DNA of 64,000 nt. Origin: Lytechinus pictus. Lineage: Eukaryota; Echinodermata; Echinoidea; Temnopleuroida; Toxopneustidae. The stretch is from the NCBI RefSeq assembly GCF_037042905.1, contig NC_087246.1, positions 34,528,001 through 34,592,000 on the forward strand, given 5' to 3'. The translations under genes and the position numbers were made by a program. Shown one piece after another: positions 34,380 through 49,300 of the stretch (its first letter is position 1; every line of letters starts with the position of its first letter). The notes beneath the pieces are model-generated. The model was not told the origin of the DNA and made no database searches. It was given only the letters and a program-made list of their open reading frames with translations.

Positions 34380-37300
34380 CTGTACAATGAGAAGAAAGGG
34401 AGAAAGAAATCATGTTAATACGACAAAGTGCAAGTTCAGCCACAAATGAACGAGGAATGGTTGAACGTTCAGTGGGAGAAAAAATCAAGTCAATCAAACT
34501 AACGAAGTAATATTAAATGGGATGGAAGCAATGAAATGAGGAAGATAATTGAATAAAAGACGCGAAAGGGTAGGCAATGCAATGGAATGTAATGAATTGA
34601 ATTGAATGGATACTTACGCACGAGGCATTTGTTCGCCAATCACACTTCCCTGACTGCCACTAATGGAAACCACTCCTACACCTATGTCGAAAAAAAAAAC
34701 AATATCCAAACACGGATGAATCGTTAGTAATTTATTTACAAATATGCCATTACTTACATATATATTTCGATTATTATCATTTCTTCAATAAAATGATACA
34801 ATTATACACACTCATAACCAATCTCACCTCCTCTAGATGCTATCACCAGTTCATAGTTACCTCAAGTTTATTCAAATGACATTTCCTTTCTTTCATCATT
34901 AGGGAAGGCAACTTTAAAAACAAGATGTTATGTATTCATGTCTGACATATGCAGAAATTTCATAGACCAGGGGAGCGTTTCATCAACATTTTTGTCCGAC
35001 AAGTTGTCAGATCTGACATCTTTCCTTGATTCTGATTGGCCGAGTTACTATGGTAAATGTCGGATAAAACAGGACTTGTCGGATAAAACGTCTGACAAGT
35101 CCTTCATGAAACACTCCCCGGGTGACTGGACTAGCACATCAACGAATATATAATGAAGGAGGTGATCAATGAAAAAAAGGAAGCAATAAACAGAATAAGA
35201 AGGAAATAAAAACAGAGTAGGTATCTTATGAATCCAGTCAATCGTATTTGTTTGTGCTAAAACATACCTGTTTGGGTCGTATGGCTCTTGTTGCTATTAG
35301 CAGTGTTGTTGCTCTGGAAAATTACAACAGAATCACAGAAACTTGTCTAGGTATTAGGAAATATGTGTTAAGTTATGACAATAAGATTAGCTCCGGGGAA
35401 CGACGATTTTGCTTGATAAAATATATTTCTACAGAACTCCTTGAGCAAATAATGATGTAATAGTATCCTTACTCAGTCTGTAATGAACATCTACAACTGA
35501 ATTGTAATACAGACATATTCATGAATGGTTGCAAAATGACAACACCAATGTAAAATTGATCTATCAAGTAGTGGGACACCTATAGGCCTGCTGTATTTAT
35601 ACTACATAATACTGTACCGTAACAGTTCTATCCAAAATCGACGATGTGTTGAACGGCAGAATACGACTCTTGCGCAGGCGCAGTGCAGACCGGATCTGTA
35701 AAAAAAATGAATGAGGGAACGATCCGTAAGGAAGGGGGTGTAGGTCTAGATAAGCTAAAAGAGAAATCATGTCTTTCATTTCATTTTATTACCATATCAC
35801 AAACTTAAACTAAACAGAAAATTAGTGTTTAAGTGTTTAGGCGGAATTTTCACATTGTTTTTTCAGAAAGAAGTTGCTATTTCCTTGTCCTCAGTGACAG
35901 AATGTCATTATATCATAAACGCCCTATATGTCCGTTATCGAACTAGGGAGAAGCAATCCAAGAAAATAAAGATTCAATCTCTTTAATCCAATAAAAGTGA
36001 ATAATCTCACCTCGGCATTCATGAGGATTTGCATGATGAAAATAAATACTCCCTGGAACGCGTTGAAAATGGCAAAGAGGTAACTAAATACGACTGATAT
36101 GTTGACTAGTATTCCTGTTATCCACGTCACACCAAGGACGGGTAAGATCACGATAGTCGCCTTTACGGTCGACCTTGAAAATAAGAATAAAATAAAAACA
36201 ATATAACATTCACTTCAGTCTTTGATTTTAGTTGAAATACGTATTAATATGAACGTTCCAAAAAATTTTATGATTCTATGACTGAAGTTGATAAATTAAA
36301 CTTGATATTGGAATAATTCAGTTCGTACATACCACGTTAAAAAACTAAAGACAAATGCAATTTGAAGTAATAACCTGAAACTTAATGACATGAACCCAAT
36401 GGGATTGCCTGGCATATCTTTACTTAAGTGAAACTGGATTCTGATCATGGAAGCTTACTGATTAAACAGGCAGGCGAACGTGGCGAATTCAATAGCTAAT
36501 CTCTGAAGGCCCACTGCTCGTTAATTGAGTTGTAAGATCATCATTGCTCAAACACCTTGTTCATGAAATGTGCAAGAATTGACCCGAAAATGCTCCCAAG
36601 TATTTTGCTAATCATGTACAAGTATTACTACAAAGTGATTTACATTCTAACGTGTTCAATCTGTAATGAAGTTACGGTTAAAGGGTGACTGCAGAATCCA
36701 AAATTGACAATGGATACACTTATTGCTAGGGGTTTTAATAATGAAATATGATGGAAATGATATAGAACTGGTAAATGTCAACTCACTTGATCTTTTCCCG
36801 GTCTGTCTTATTCTGAAACACCCTAACCGTCCTAAGAACCCTCACAGTTAAGATCATTATGATACCATTGATCTGTAGGCAATGAAAATAAAAGAACAAA
36901 AAAAAACGATAATTCAAAGAGACCATCGCGCTATAGGTTCACCAAAACAGCTATTCACATCATGTTTCGGAAAGAAATAATGGAATTAATAAATTAACAA
37001 GACGGAGAAATCAACAAACAAATAATTCGAAATCATATATTCACGGTGACGCGGTACGGTTTTGAAAGTGGGGGCTGGCCATGCAAAACATCACAATCAG
37101 ATTGTCGTTTTTATGTTTTTGTACACGGTTTTAGAAAAGAGTGGGGAAGAGGGGGGGGGGGGGGTGATTGAAGCCCTCAGCCCCCATCCCCAGTTTCGCC
37201 ACCCCTGCATATTATATTAATTTGATTGAGTTCTAGGAGCAACAAAAACGACTATAATGAATATAAGGAATAATGAAATAGGATAGAAATGAGCCACTTC

Positions 37301-40300
37301 ATTGTTTATGAATAAAGAGAAATTATGAATGATTAATTTGATGAATGTATAGCTTTAAAATGAATGAAAGACTGTTATAGCTTCATTTATCTTTTTAATC
37401 ATTATGTCATTGAAAATAACGTAATGGCATTTTCTTTGTGTGACTGCGTCTTTACAAAATCAATGTTAAAATAAATTATTTATTAAAGGTCAAGTTAACC
37501 TCAGAAAAATGTTGATTTGAATCAATAAAGAAAAATCATGCAAGCATAATGCTAAAAATTTCATCAAAACGGATATAAAATAAGAAAGTTATGACATTTT
37601 GAAGTTTCGCTTATTTTTCACAAAATAGTTATCTGCACAATTTAGTCATATGCAAATGAGAGAGGCGCTGATGTCCCTCACTCACTATTTCTTTTGTTTT
37701 TTATTGTTTGAATCATACATAATTTCATTTTTTTACAGATTTGACAATAAGGACCAACTTGTCTGAGCCATAAAGTGTTAAAAAATGGTAATTCCACATG
37801 TTCAGGAAGAAATAAAACTTTGTTTCACAGGGCAATGAGGAGAAAAATAGTATGTTCAAATGATTATTTTGTGAAATTAGGTGAAATTTTAAAATGTCAT
37901 AACTTTCTTATTTTACATCAGACTTTGATGAAATTTTAAGTATTATGCTTGTTGGATTTTTCTCTTTTTAGCTTTTTTTGGGGTGGACTTGTTCTTTAAT
38001 TTACCACTGCAATGACCAGAGCTGGAACCACAAATATCCAGATCCCTCCATTTTCCCTGTTCAGCCAGCATCTATATACAGACAAATTTATCAAAGTTTT
38101 CAGAGACAAATTCATGGTTTTGTAAATTTGACACGTACAGGACAATCTCGGCAAAATCTTTATTTTTCAAAGCTAGCCTACTAATAGTCATGTTCGTGTA
38201 AACAACGACTACCCTCTCGACCCCCCCCCCCTCACTTTCTTCTCATCTGCACTCTCCACGTTATACAAGTAATCATCACGATGTGATAAGAGAGCAAAAA
38301 TAATTCTTACAAACAAATTTTCACATTTTGAATAAAATATTTTGACATGATTATAGAATGGTCCCTTTCGATAGTCTATTATACTACTTTCAAATCTTTA
38401 AAATTGAAGGTTGAGGTCAACACTAAATAAGAACCTCTTGCAATGGTGTAGCAGCATAGTAAAAGAAAAAGTAACATTTTTACAGTTTATTTTCCATAGC
38501 CTATTCCCGCTGGACTCACTAACTTTCCTTCTCTTATAAACTCGTTCTTATCAGCCATTGACTTAACTACGTCGAGTTATTTGTGGGGAAAAAGTAAGTA
38601 AGTCGAAGGATTGAGTTGGTAATTCATGGAGATAAATTCTGATAAAGTCAATATCTCACGCCACCTCGGAGGTCTATAAAAAGCCCATATTTACATCTTT
38701 TTGAATTTGCAGCCTCTTTAAACACTGGATTTGATTGCATTAGCAATTTATATATTAAAGCTATTTTTATGTTCAAAAGTGAGGTCCGCACTGGCCACTA
38801 CATTAAAACAAAAGATGTTAATGTAATCATAAAATCAAGGAAAGGGACTATAGTCTGTATGTTCAAATATAAATTATGAAGAAAAAATAGGCAACTTACG
38901 TGTCTTCCGAGCCATAAAAGTTTATATCAGCTGCAGTAGTGGCAGCAACGATAACAACTGGTACTCCTAGTGATGAAAAGTAAAGCAAAAATGTAATATT
39001 TCATTGAATAAAAAAAACAATACCAAGTGTTTAAATAGCTATAATGATATTTATTCCAATAATTATACTGATTATTTTTCCGAAAAGAAATAATTTTGCA
39101 TGTTAAAAGTAACGACAAACATTATAAACACGACTGAGACCTATGTTGCTGGTTGTGTGAATGTATAACAAATCAATAGAGTAACCCCATCCCCTGTACA
39201 AATGGGTACAACCACATGGTAAATGTAAAAAATTAAAAATTAATCGATAAACTTACCCCAACCAACAACGATGAAGTACTTGAGAGGGATAACGGCTTTA
39301 TGCAACATGGTGGTCTTACTGTACATGTAGACCCCTTGGACAAGCATCCAGAACATTACGGCGAGAAAGAAAAGATGGAGAAATACTGCCACCACTTTGC
39401 AAGCAACCTGTTTGAGAATATCATTATTCAATGTTTGAATTGGATAAGAGCTTTACGCGGTCTGGTACGATTTGTGTAATTTCTTTGATGTGTCTTCACA
39501 TTTTCGGCGTGTTTTAAATATACATGGGAAACAAGAAATTATATATTTTTTAAAAATCCACTTATAATATGAAACGTTGTTGAAATAGACATAATAATGT
39601 TCGATTTCAAACTTTCTTTTATGACTTTGTTGAAGTTGGATTGATACTTAGTTAAACTGTCGTAGATTTGTTGACACGGACAGTTAAGTGCCAGCAAATT
39701 TAATATTTAAACATCAATCATTATTATAAGAAAGGTTAAATTAAATGGGCAGTTCCATTCGGGAGATGATTGTGTCGTGTCCTTATATATCATCGCATTT
39801 CATGATTGAAAAATTCCGGTCACTAGCACATTTTAACACCGTTCGCAGCAAATGATGATTCCATTGACGTGGCTTTCCATTGCCTTCAACGGCTTCAACT
39901 TACGCTATCGTGATTCTAAAAGATTTGCACCTAGATGGCCAAGTATTGACAAGCGCTTTATGAATTGTAGAAAATAATGCGCCATAAGCGGCCTTGGAAA
40001 GGTTTTCATTGAAATGAAGAAGAAAAATATTTCATGCTGAGTTAAGTTGTGGTTTTTATTTGCATTTCAAATATATACCATAATGAGTGCTACTTTTCAC
40101 ACTGATGTTTTTTCCCTCATGGGTTTTTTCCTTAAAAGCATTTTAAGATCTGATTTGACTATTTCATTTTAGTCCATGAAACTGCATTTAATCAATCAAT
40201 TCGCATTTAATCAATCAATTCATTTTATATCACTAAAAATCAACCTCGAGGAGAAACACGGTTTTCCTTTTAGTCTTCAATTTTCTGCTATATGACATTC

Positions 40301-43300
40301 AAAGAAGTTTTTAACTGGAGATGCACGACAGCTTGATATTTCATTTCATTTTTGTCAGCCTTGCTTGGCCAATTTTCATTGTTGAATCCAAAACTAAACC
40401 AAGATAGAAGTATCATTATTTATAACATAAGTGATGGCTTCGATTTAAAATGACTGGGTTTTCTTGGAAATTGTATGTAATTTGCTTTGAATTATTGCTA
40501 TATGGTCTTCACAATATTTTACTGCATTTCATACTCCTTTACTATTTGCTCACATGCATTCTCAGGTTAAATTGAAGGTACTGTCGCCATAGTATGCAAA
40601 AGTAGTTATCTCATTTTGTTGACCTTCTGAATATTTTCAATGATTGTTATGCAATTCTTTTAATTACCTCATTGTAATGACTTGTTATCTCTTTATACTT
40701 TGGTGGTTGCAAATAGCCAATGATTATAGAAGCAAATCGTTTATGTTTGCTTGGTTACTTTTTGTGATATTCGAATATCACCTTACTTTAATTAATTCTG
40801 TAATTGACTTGTTTTACATTCTTGTACATCATTTGCCACCCTATAATTTGCTCAGCCAGTGCGTTTTATCAATAGTAAGCAATGCATCCTTTTCTACTTT
40901 TATACATAACAGGAATCCTCGCTCTATTTTCTATACTATAGTTATCTCGTAATTCCTTATGGATGAACATAATATTGATTTAAATGATAATGGCCACTTC
41001 CAGCGTTACTTAAACCTGGAAATGCCAGAACTCCAATTTGATTTCCATCCTGAAGATCGTTCTATGCACTCCATATGTACCAAATACTTCTCTGAGTACG
41101 ATACTGTTGTAAATTCCCGCAATTCAAAAAATAAACTCTTTCTCCTCCATCATAATATAAGAAGCATTAATAAAAAGATCGACCAATTTCAGACATTCAT
41201 TGAGCAACTTTGTTATGGATATTACGTTATTGGATTTTCTGAAACGTGGTTGAATGACCAGCAGCGATCCTTCGTAACCATTGACGGCTTTACTTTTTAT
41301 ACAAACAATCGGGAACACAAAAGAGGAGGCGGGGTTGGGTTTTATGTATCAAATAACTTGAAAGTCAATGAACTTACCGAGCTTTATGTGATGTCTGAGG
41401 TTATTGAATGCATATTTATCCAAATAGAATTACCTGATAAAAAACAAATAGTTGTTGGAGAAATATACAGACCCCCTAAAGGTAGTGTCTATGATTTTTT
41501 ACACCGTGCTCAAAGTCTTTTGTCAATGCATGTTTTGAATAATAAAAAGGTTTTTATAATGGGAGATTTTAATTTGAACTTGTTATATCGTAATACCCCC
41601 TGTAATCAAGAATTTATAGATATGATGTTACCCAACTTTTTCATTCCATTAGTAATAACCCACACGGATTACAGATACGTCATCAACCTTAATTGATAAT
41701 ATTTTTGTTAACGATTTTTCCCATATATCATCTGGCATCTTGGTATCGGATATATCCGACCATTTCCCAATATTTGTTGAAATTGTATTTGATAGAGTCT
41801 CTAAAGATAACAATAAAAAAAACATACATTTCGTGACTTATCGGATGACAATATTATTAGACTTCGAGAGAGACTGGATTTGGTTGACTGGAGTGGAATA
41901 TACAATATTCACGACGTTAATGTTTGTTTTGACAAGTTTATGGACATATTTATGTCGATTTATCAAGAAACTATACCACTAAGAAAATTTTCCCGATCTA
42001 ATTATAAAAAAATACCCAGACTTCCGTGGGTTTCTAAATCGCTCCTGAAGTCAATAAATCGTAAAAACAATTTATATTGTAAACACAAAAAGAATCCTGA
42101 AAATAGTCATTTAAAACGTAAATATGTTCGTTATCGGAACGTTCTTACATCCCTGTTACGTTTAGCTAAAAAACAGTATTTTGCTAATCAATTTAATAAG
42201 TATAAAAATGATGCATCGAGTACATGGAAGGTGATAAATAATGTTTTACAAACAAAGAAATCGAAGGAGTTCACTAAAGAAATTATAAATAATAATGTAA
42301 CGGTTGTTAATCCTGCAGATATGGCTGACGTGTTTAACAACTATTTTGTTGATATTGGCGCGACTCTTTGCCATAATATTCCTGAACCTGACAAAAGATT
42401 CCAATACTCTCTAAAAAATCCCAACCCTAAAACCATTTTCCTTACTCCGATCACTGAATTTGAAATTAAAAATATTGTAAATAATTTAAAACCTAAGAAA
42501 AGTCCTGGATGCGACGAACTTACGAATTGTGTCATAAAACGTGTCATTAATGAAATTTTAACTCCCTTGACTTTTATATTCAACCAATCTTTGGTAACTG
42601 GTCTGGTTCCTCAAAATATGAAAGTAGCCAAGGTTGTTCCAGTGTTTAAAAAAGGCGATAGACGGATTGTCAGCAACAATCGTCCAATTTCACTCCTTAC
42701 TTCCCTGTCTAAAATTCTTGAAAGATTAATCTATTCTCGTTTGACAAATTTCTTATCTGATAATCATATTTTATGCGACTCCCAATTCGGTTTTAGAAAA
42801 AAACATTCCACTGTACACGCCTTACTTTCTTTTATTCACAAAGTGGCAAATGCTATTGATAATTCTCTGCACACAGTTGGTGTATTCCTGGACCTTTCCA
42901 AGGCCTTTGACACGATTAATCATGCTATTTTGCTTTACAAGTTATCACATTATGGTGTGCGTGGAAAGGCCTTGGAATGGTTCACGAGTTACCTAACTAA
43001 CAGAAAACAATTTGTTTCAATAGAAGACCATAAATCTCAAATTAAAACTATTTCTTGCGGTGTACCGCAAGGATCACTCCTAGGCCCACTGATTTTCTTG
43101 TTGTATATTAATGATTTTAATAATTCATCAAATGACCTATCATTTATTCTTTTCGCGGATGACTCGAACCTTTTTTTGTCACACCGTAACCCTAATTTAC
43201 TACTTACCATTTTGAATAGGGAATTGCGGTCTGTTCAGACATGGATTCAAGCAAATAAGTTGTCACTCGATGTAAACAAAACAAATTTTATGCTTTTCAG

Positions 43301-46300
43301 TAACTCTTTGAATTCTTTGCCGGACCATGTAATTATAAACAATGTTGATTTGCAACAAGTTAATTCCACCAAATTTCTCGGTCTTTACATTGATCATGAA
43401 TTATCATGGAAATGTCAAATTGATTATATATGTAAGTTATCTTCTCGCAACACTGGCATTTTGAATAAACTAAAATATGTTTTTCCTGATCACATTTTAA
43501 AAACATTATATTCTACACTTGTTTTATCCCATATGAATTATGGAATATTGGCCTGGGGTAATTGCAATACAACCTTAATTAATAAAATATTCACGATACA
43601 AAAACGAGCAATTAGGGTGGTTAATCAAGTTGGTTTTTATTCCCATACAAACCCATTATTTTTCCAAAATAAAGTACTCAAAATTTCTGATATACATGTA
43701 TATGCATTTCAAGTTGGTATATTTATGTTTCAGCTTTCAAGAGGTGAATTGCCTGATACATTTGTTTCTATGTTTCAAAGGAACAATTTAATCCACACAT
43801 ATCCCACCCGGCTAAGTGACTCCTATCACCTTCCGCGTACTCGCACTCTCCTTGCTCAAAGAACAATCGCATTTGAAGGGCCCAGGTTTTGGAACGATCT
43901 TCCCGATGATATTGTACATAGTGCCTCACTTAATATATTCAAACTTAAATTGAAAGCGATGCTTATCAATTCTTATAATTTCCCTTTGTAAACTTTTATA
44001 TTCATGCACTTTGTTAATACGCTCTGGCCGAGTAATGAGTAATAAATAATAGTCATAGAGTGGCGGACTCTTTTTTTTTTTTTTTTTTTTGTATTCCTTA
44101 CACAATCGTCACATTTTTGGCATTACTTTGTTATAATCAATTTACTTACCTGTCCTCTCCTCATTAAGACCGATTTTTTTTTCTGGATCCTGCAGACTTA
44201 ACAAGCCTTGCTTTTTTATGCAGGTTCCCCCATATTTCACTGTTTTAAATTGTTTTTAATTCCAAATCGCTATTTTCTTTAATTTGAATTAATTGTTACG
44301 CCTTGTCTGATTTGTATTCTCATAAGTTTTCTGATATTGTTTCATAATTTTGTTTGTACTTGTGAAATATGTAAAATAAAATCAAATCAAATCAAATTCA
44401 CAAAACATTTTCTTTTCACAAAATGACTATACAAACTCACAAAATAACACCTTGAGGTGTTAAAGAGTGAGACAAACCTTGTTGACCGAGGCATTCTTGA
44501 CTGCGGAAATGAACAGACTCTGAGCAAGAAACATGGCTACGCACTGGTTGGTAAGAATACGAATGCGAATGGACTTCAATCTGAAATCGAAATGGACATA
44601 TCAATGATAATTACCAACTGATTAGATTGATTTGCCGCCGTTTTCAAACATTTCATTTGGTCACTTTCCGCGTCGATTCAAGCTTCGGCAAACAATATCG
44701 TAAAAAGACTGGCTGCATTGGCGATATATCCACTCTCAATATTTTTTCAGCCGTGTTCCTAACTTAAAAAAAGTGAACATATTTTTCCAACATCCTTGGA
44801 AGACCGCTTTAAAATACACGTTCCTCTTAACAACTAAGTGTGTCAATCTTGAATGATATTCAATGGAAGAGAAAAAAAAAGCACTTACTTGGATACACCG
44901 ATGACAATAAGTGAAAAGACGAGTGCAACAATCGACAAACTACACCCTGTGTAGGTGATCACATCCAAAGAAAGTTCGTTACCGCGGGAGATCTGAACAA
45001 AATTGAATGATGCAGATGACATCAAACAGCCTTGCCTTAAGGCCTCAGTGGATAACTATTATTTAGATTCTTAGTGAGATATGTAAATTGTATTTTAGGA
45101 TCAATAGTCAAGCAGTGCCACCCTAAATGTCACCCCAAACAAAAACTGTTCCTTTACATTGGGCATTTGATTGTTCGGTCTTTTTGATAAAACGTCTGAA
45201 CATTTCGTTGCCTCGTCGTTGCAGTGAGGTCAACAATGATAATGATAACTAATACGAACATGAAGATGCTGAAATTGAAAAAAAAATCAATTGCACTGTG
45301 CTTTGCTTTGCGATTTAGATTCTTTATAAAGATTTTTTGGGGGACCGGATGTTTACAAATATACACAAGAGGTAGACTATTAGATTGACAATATCTTGGA
45401 GGGCAGTGAGCAGGATAAGACGAAATATTTCCATGAATTGGGGTGAGGACTGGAATGGGATTTTTAAAAGGTTATTTTCAAGATATCCATTGTCAGAACT
45501 TATCACACAGTGACAGTGAACAATTCAAATAGTGGCAGCGCAAGGAAAAATCTGTGAAGTACTGATTGCATTAACTTTCATTGGTGAGTTTTCGCAATTG
45601 CAACAGGGACAGATTCTAAAACATAGTAAACATATTTGAAAACGCCTGTCAAATTACAAAGAACAGCTGAGAGGTCTTTGCCGAAAATTGGTGCACCTGA
45701 CCAGCTGATCGGTGTAAGATTCTGAGCAGACGAAACATTGCAAATATGTCGTTTTTCCAAAGTCACGGACAAAAATGCTGTTTTGATTCACCGATTTTTC
45801 GGCAAAGAATCGTTTGTCCAAAGTCACGGACGAAAATGCTGTTTTGAATTCACCGATTTTCGGCAAAGAATTCTTTGTCGTGAAGGCCTTTTGACAATAG
45901 ATTTTCCTATGCTGTAGAATCCGTCCCCTTTGCACAGCACAGGACTTAATTCATCCGCGGCAGAGCATACTCACCGTTATGTCCGTCACAGCCATCAAAA
46001 TAGCAAAGCTGGTCATGTGATTACACGAGCAGGTCGTTGATTGGTCATTACTGATGCTTGGTACTACCATACAACCCCTCGCGGAAAAATGCCGACTGGT
46101 AGATCCAAACAAAATATGGAGATAAATGTTAGTGTGACAAGATCATTTTTGCTTTTTTAACCTAGATCTCCACCCCTTTCTGTCTATCTTGGCTGTACAC
46201 AGCGGGCAAAGGGGGGGGGGGGGTTGCTCCTCTCCCAGAAATTTTGTAACATGTTTTACTGAAAACTTCGCACAATTCAAGAAAAGTGTGCACGCAATCC

Positions 46301-49300
46301 TTCACTTTCACTTTAGAAAATACAGAAATATATTCCTTTCGAGATATTATAAAACTTTCTCCACTCGTCTTTTTCATGTCAAAGTAGGCCAATTAGAACA
46401 TAAAATTTGTTTTTCATTTAAAAAATACGTAATAAAAAATCGATGGATTTGTGTTCTTGGTCAAACAAACCTGGTAAATCTTTAAGAATGATACATAGAG
46501 GATGAATAGCTTTAGTGGCACGCCTGTTCTGTTTCAAATTTTGCAATAATGCCAAAGTTAGCTGTTTCCCCCTTGTTTCTATTCAAATTTATATTTGAGA
46601 ACATTTTGAAAACTTACGAGTTGGTATCATAGAATGCACATAAGAACGAGGCACCCTTCGGTTTCATCGTCTGCAATTTGAAAACAAAACAAACATATAA
46701 CATGATAATATGAATGTCAAAAGTATTAGAGTCTTATGGAACCAGGATATTAAAGGTTGTCCTAGTTTCTTTGAAGTTCTCTTGAAGTTTCTACCGGTTA
46801 ATAAAAAAAATCGTAAATGAATTATGATTGGGTAATATAATTAATATAATTTTGTTATCAGCCTCTGCTCTGATCCCAATATAGAAATCGTCTACTATTT
46901 ATTTACACAGTGAGAAAACCTACCCTTTCACAATTAATTCATATCTAGTAGTCCTACTGGTCGTAGAGGTTTTGTGTTTAGCCGATACGTGTTTTCTCGA
47001 ATACGATCATGTCACTATCATTAACTGTCTTTGCACACGTTAAACCTGTCAGCCCAACTTTAGTCTGTTCATATCTACTTTAGATGAAGTAATTTTGATT
47101 TAGCCTTTAATACGATCTCATTACGTTCTTTCAACCGTTTTCAGTACGTTTACCACGTAAGAATGTAATTCCACACTCAAAGATCATAATTAAGATTGAG
47201 TAGGTTGTGATTGTATCCTCAAATAAGATCCTCTTGCATCCATAACCCGCCTTTCAGATCACAACGTCTATTCATTCACAGTCTGTTAATTTCAAATTAA
47301 GATTAAGTTTTTATTTTTAGCATCAAATACGATCCTCCTACATTCCCAAACCGTCTTTACAATAGTTTACCCTGTCAAAAGGTCATCCCGTTATCAGTAG
47401 GTTCATATCTACCTTAGATCTATTAAAGTTTGTGTTTTGCTTCTAGTACGATGATAGTGCATATAAACCACCTTTCTAAATCTTTATTTACCAGCAGACC
47501 TACTCACACACAGGAGGTTCATTTATAAAAGATCTAGTAAGTTTTGTTTTTGGCCTCTGATATGATCTTATCACGTTCATTGACCGTCTTCCAGAAGCGC
47601 AATGGGCCAAACACCTCTATAGGCCTCTTCATTCCTATCACTGTAGCCGATCGATAGTAAGTTTCAATTGTTTGTCAACTTATTCTACCAAAAAGTGGTG
47701 TTAGTATTTTCATGGCCTGTTATGGTCAGGAGGTATAAAACCAAGACATGAAAGTATTAATAAATGCACCTTGATACGATCATAATTTATAATCAGTGAA
47801 GATTAACGAGTATTTGTTCAACGAAATGCTGTCCTGTTTTATCTGGTAATGATTGATTAATGTGCAATGTTAATATTATGTATTACACGATACGACAAGA
47901 CTTGTTCTCCTTTCTACCCTCTCTATTTCTTCCTTTACCTTGCCTTCTTCCTTTTTTCCTTCTGCGTTCTTTCCTTTCTTTCTCTCTCCTTGTCTCTCTC
48001 TTCTTTTTCTTTTCCTTCTTCATCTATATTTTTTCTTATATCCGTATACTACATTTTGTTTGCCCTGCCATTGGCATTTACTTTTAGTCTGGTAGGGAGA
48101 TAGGGTTCCCATGCACCCGAATGATATATTTTTTTAACCTACATTTTTGTAATCCGTAAGATGTGTAGTGAATGAATTTTGATGTTCCCAAAACGAAATA
48201 TTGTCCCATGGGGTTCAAATTCAAGATGGCGTCCAAAATGGCCGCCATATTCATGGGATTTGGTTTTTCGTACATAGATTCCGACACAAACATTCATTTG
48301 CCACAAAATTAGTGTCATATGAAAGATAAATAAATTTTCTACAAGTTGATACTATTCATGGGTGATGAAAAGCTAATTCGGCTGAGATTTTGATAAGAAA
48401 AGTGCAATTTTGAGAATTTTTTCCAAAAAATTGAAAATTCGCGAAATACATGATTTACCATAAATCTAAAGAAAATAAAGGAATCGCCTCAAAAATTTCT
48501 AGAAAACTTTTCCTATATACAACTATTAAGCGGACGAAATTCCAAATTGATATCGTTTTTAGTCACAAACTTATAATGTCTCAAACTTGAAAATTCAATT
48601 TTCAGAAATTTAGCTTTTTTACTGCATATTGGAGACTTGGATACACTAATGTATATTGTCACATTTTCAACCCAGAAAATGGATATAGGCCTTAATAAAA
48701 TGCGAAATTATCTATTATTTTGTTGTTAGAATTTACTACAATCCCTTTATTCTACAATATAAAGTCGGTTGATTTAGTTTTTGAAAGAATTAAGACTTTT
48801 GGCCAAAATTTGTATGTTTTTGGTAAAAAAAAATGCACATGCACTGTTATTAATCAGATTTATTATGAATATCAGTAATAAATGCACAATCTCAACATTC
48901 GATATGAAAGAGGATGTATCAACGAAAATATTGGCAGGCTTCATGCAACCATGAGTATCTTCATTTGCTTTAGAAAGAAGGAAAATATGCTGAATGTATT
49001 AAGCGATTTTGCGCTAAAGTGAGGCCAAAAAGCAACCTCGGTGTGGCAGTCACACCCATGAAAACTATTGCAAAGTGATGAATGGTATGCCATTCAAATA
49101 ATACAATAGCTTGGATCAGCCTCTCGCATCGATTGTGTTGGTATGACTAACACACCTTAATGTACATTATGTAATGTGCATCGTAATATAAATGTATCCG
49201 ATTCAGAAGGATGTAAAGGCAAAAAAAGTGTTTCTGTTACATCATAAAGAATTTATTTAATTGAGTCTTTTTTAAAACAGTTATAAGATACACTAGCACT

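Larger units (their letters stand above)
33794..34392. repeat. Tandem duplication, about 315-bp and 280-bp units, covering the last exon of gene 2
   Basis: Units start at 33794 and 34113 ('tattattttacaaaa'), and both end with 'gccacctcattccctgta'. Each carries, on the - strand, an acceptor-like 'ca(t/c)ac/gtacag|ggaatga', so each could act as terminal exon. Confidence 0.75.

Noticed and set aside
41880..43991. 703-residue frame as a host gene
   Set aside because: It carries a LINE reverse transcriptase and lies inside a composite with an AP endonuclease frame just upstream.
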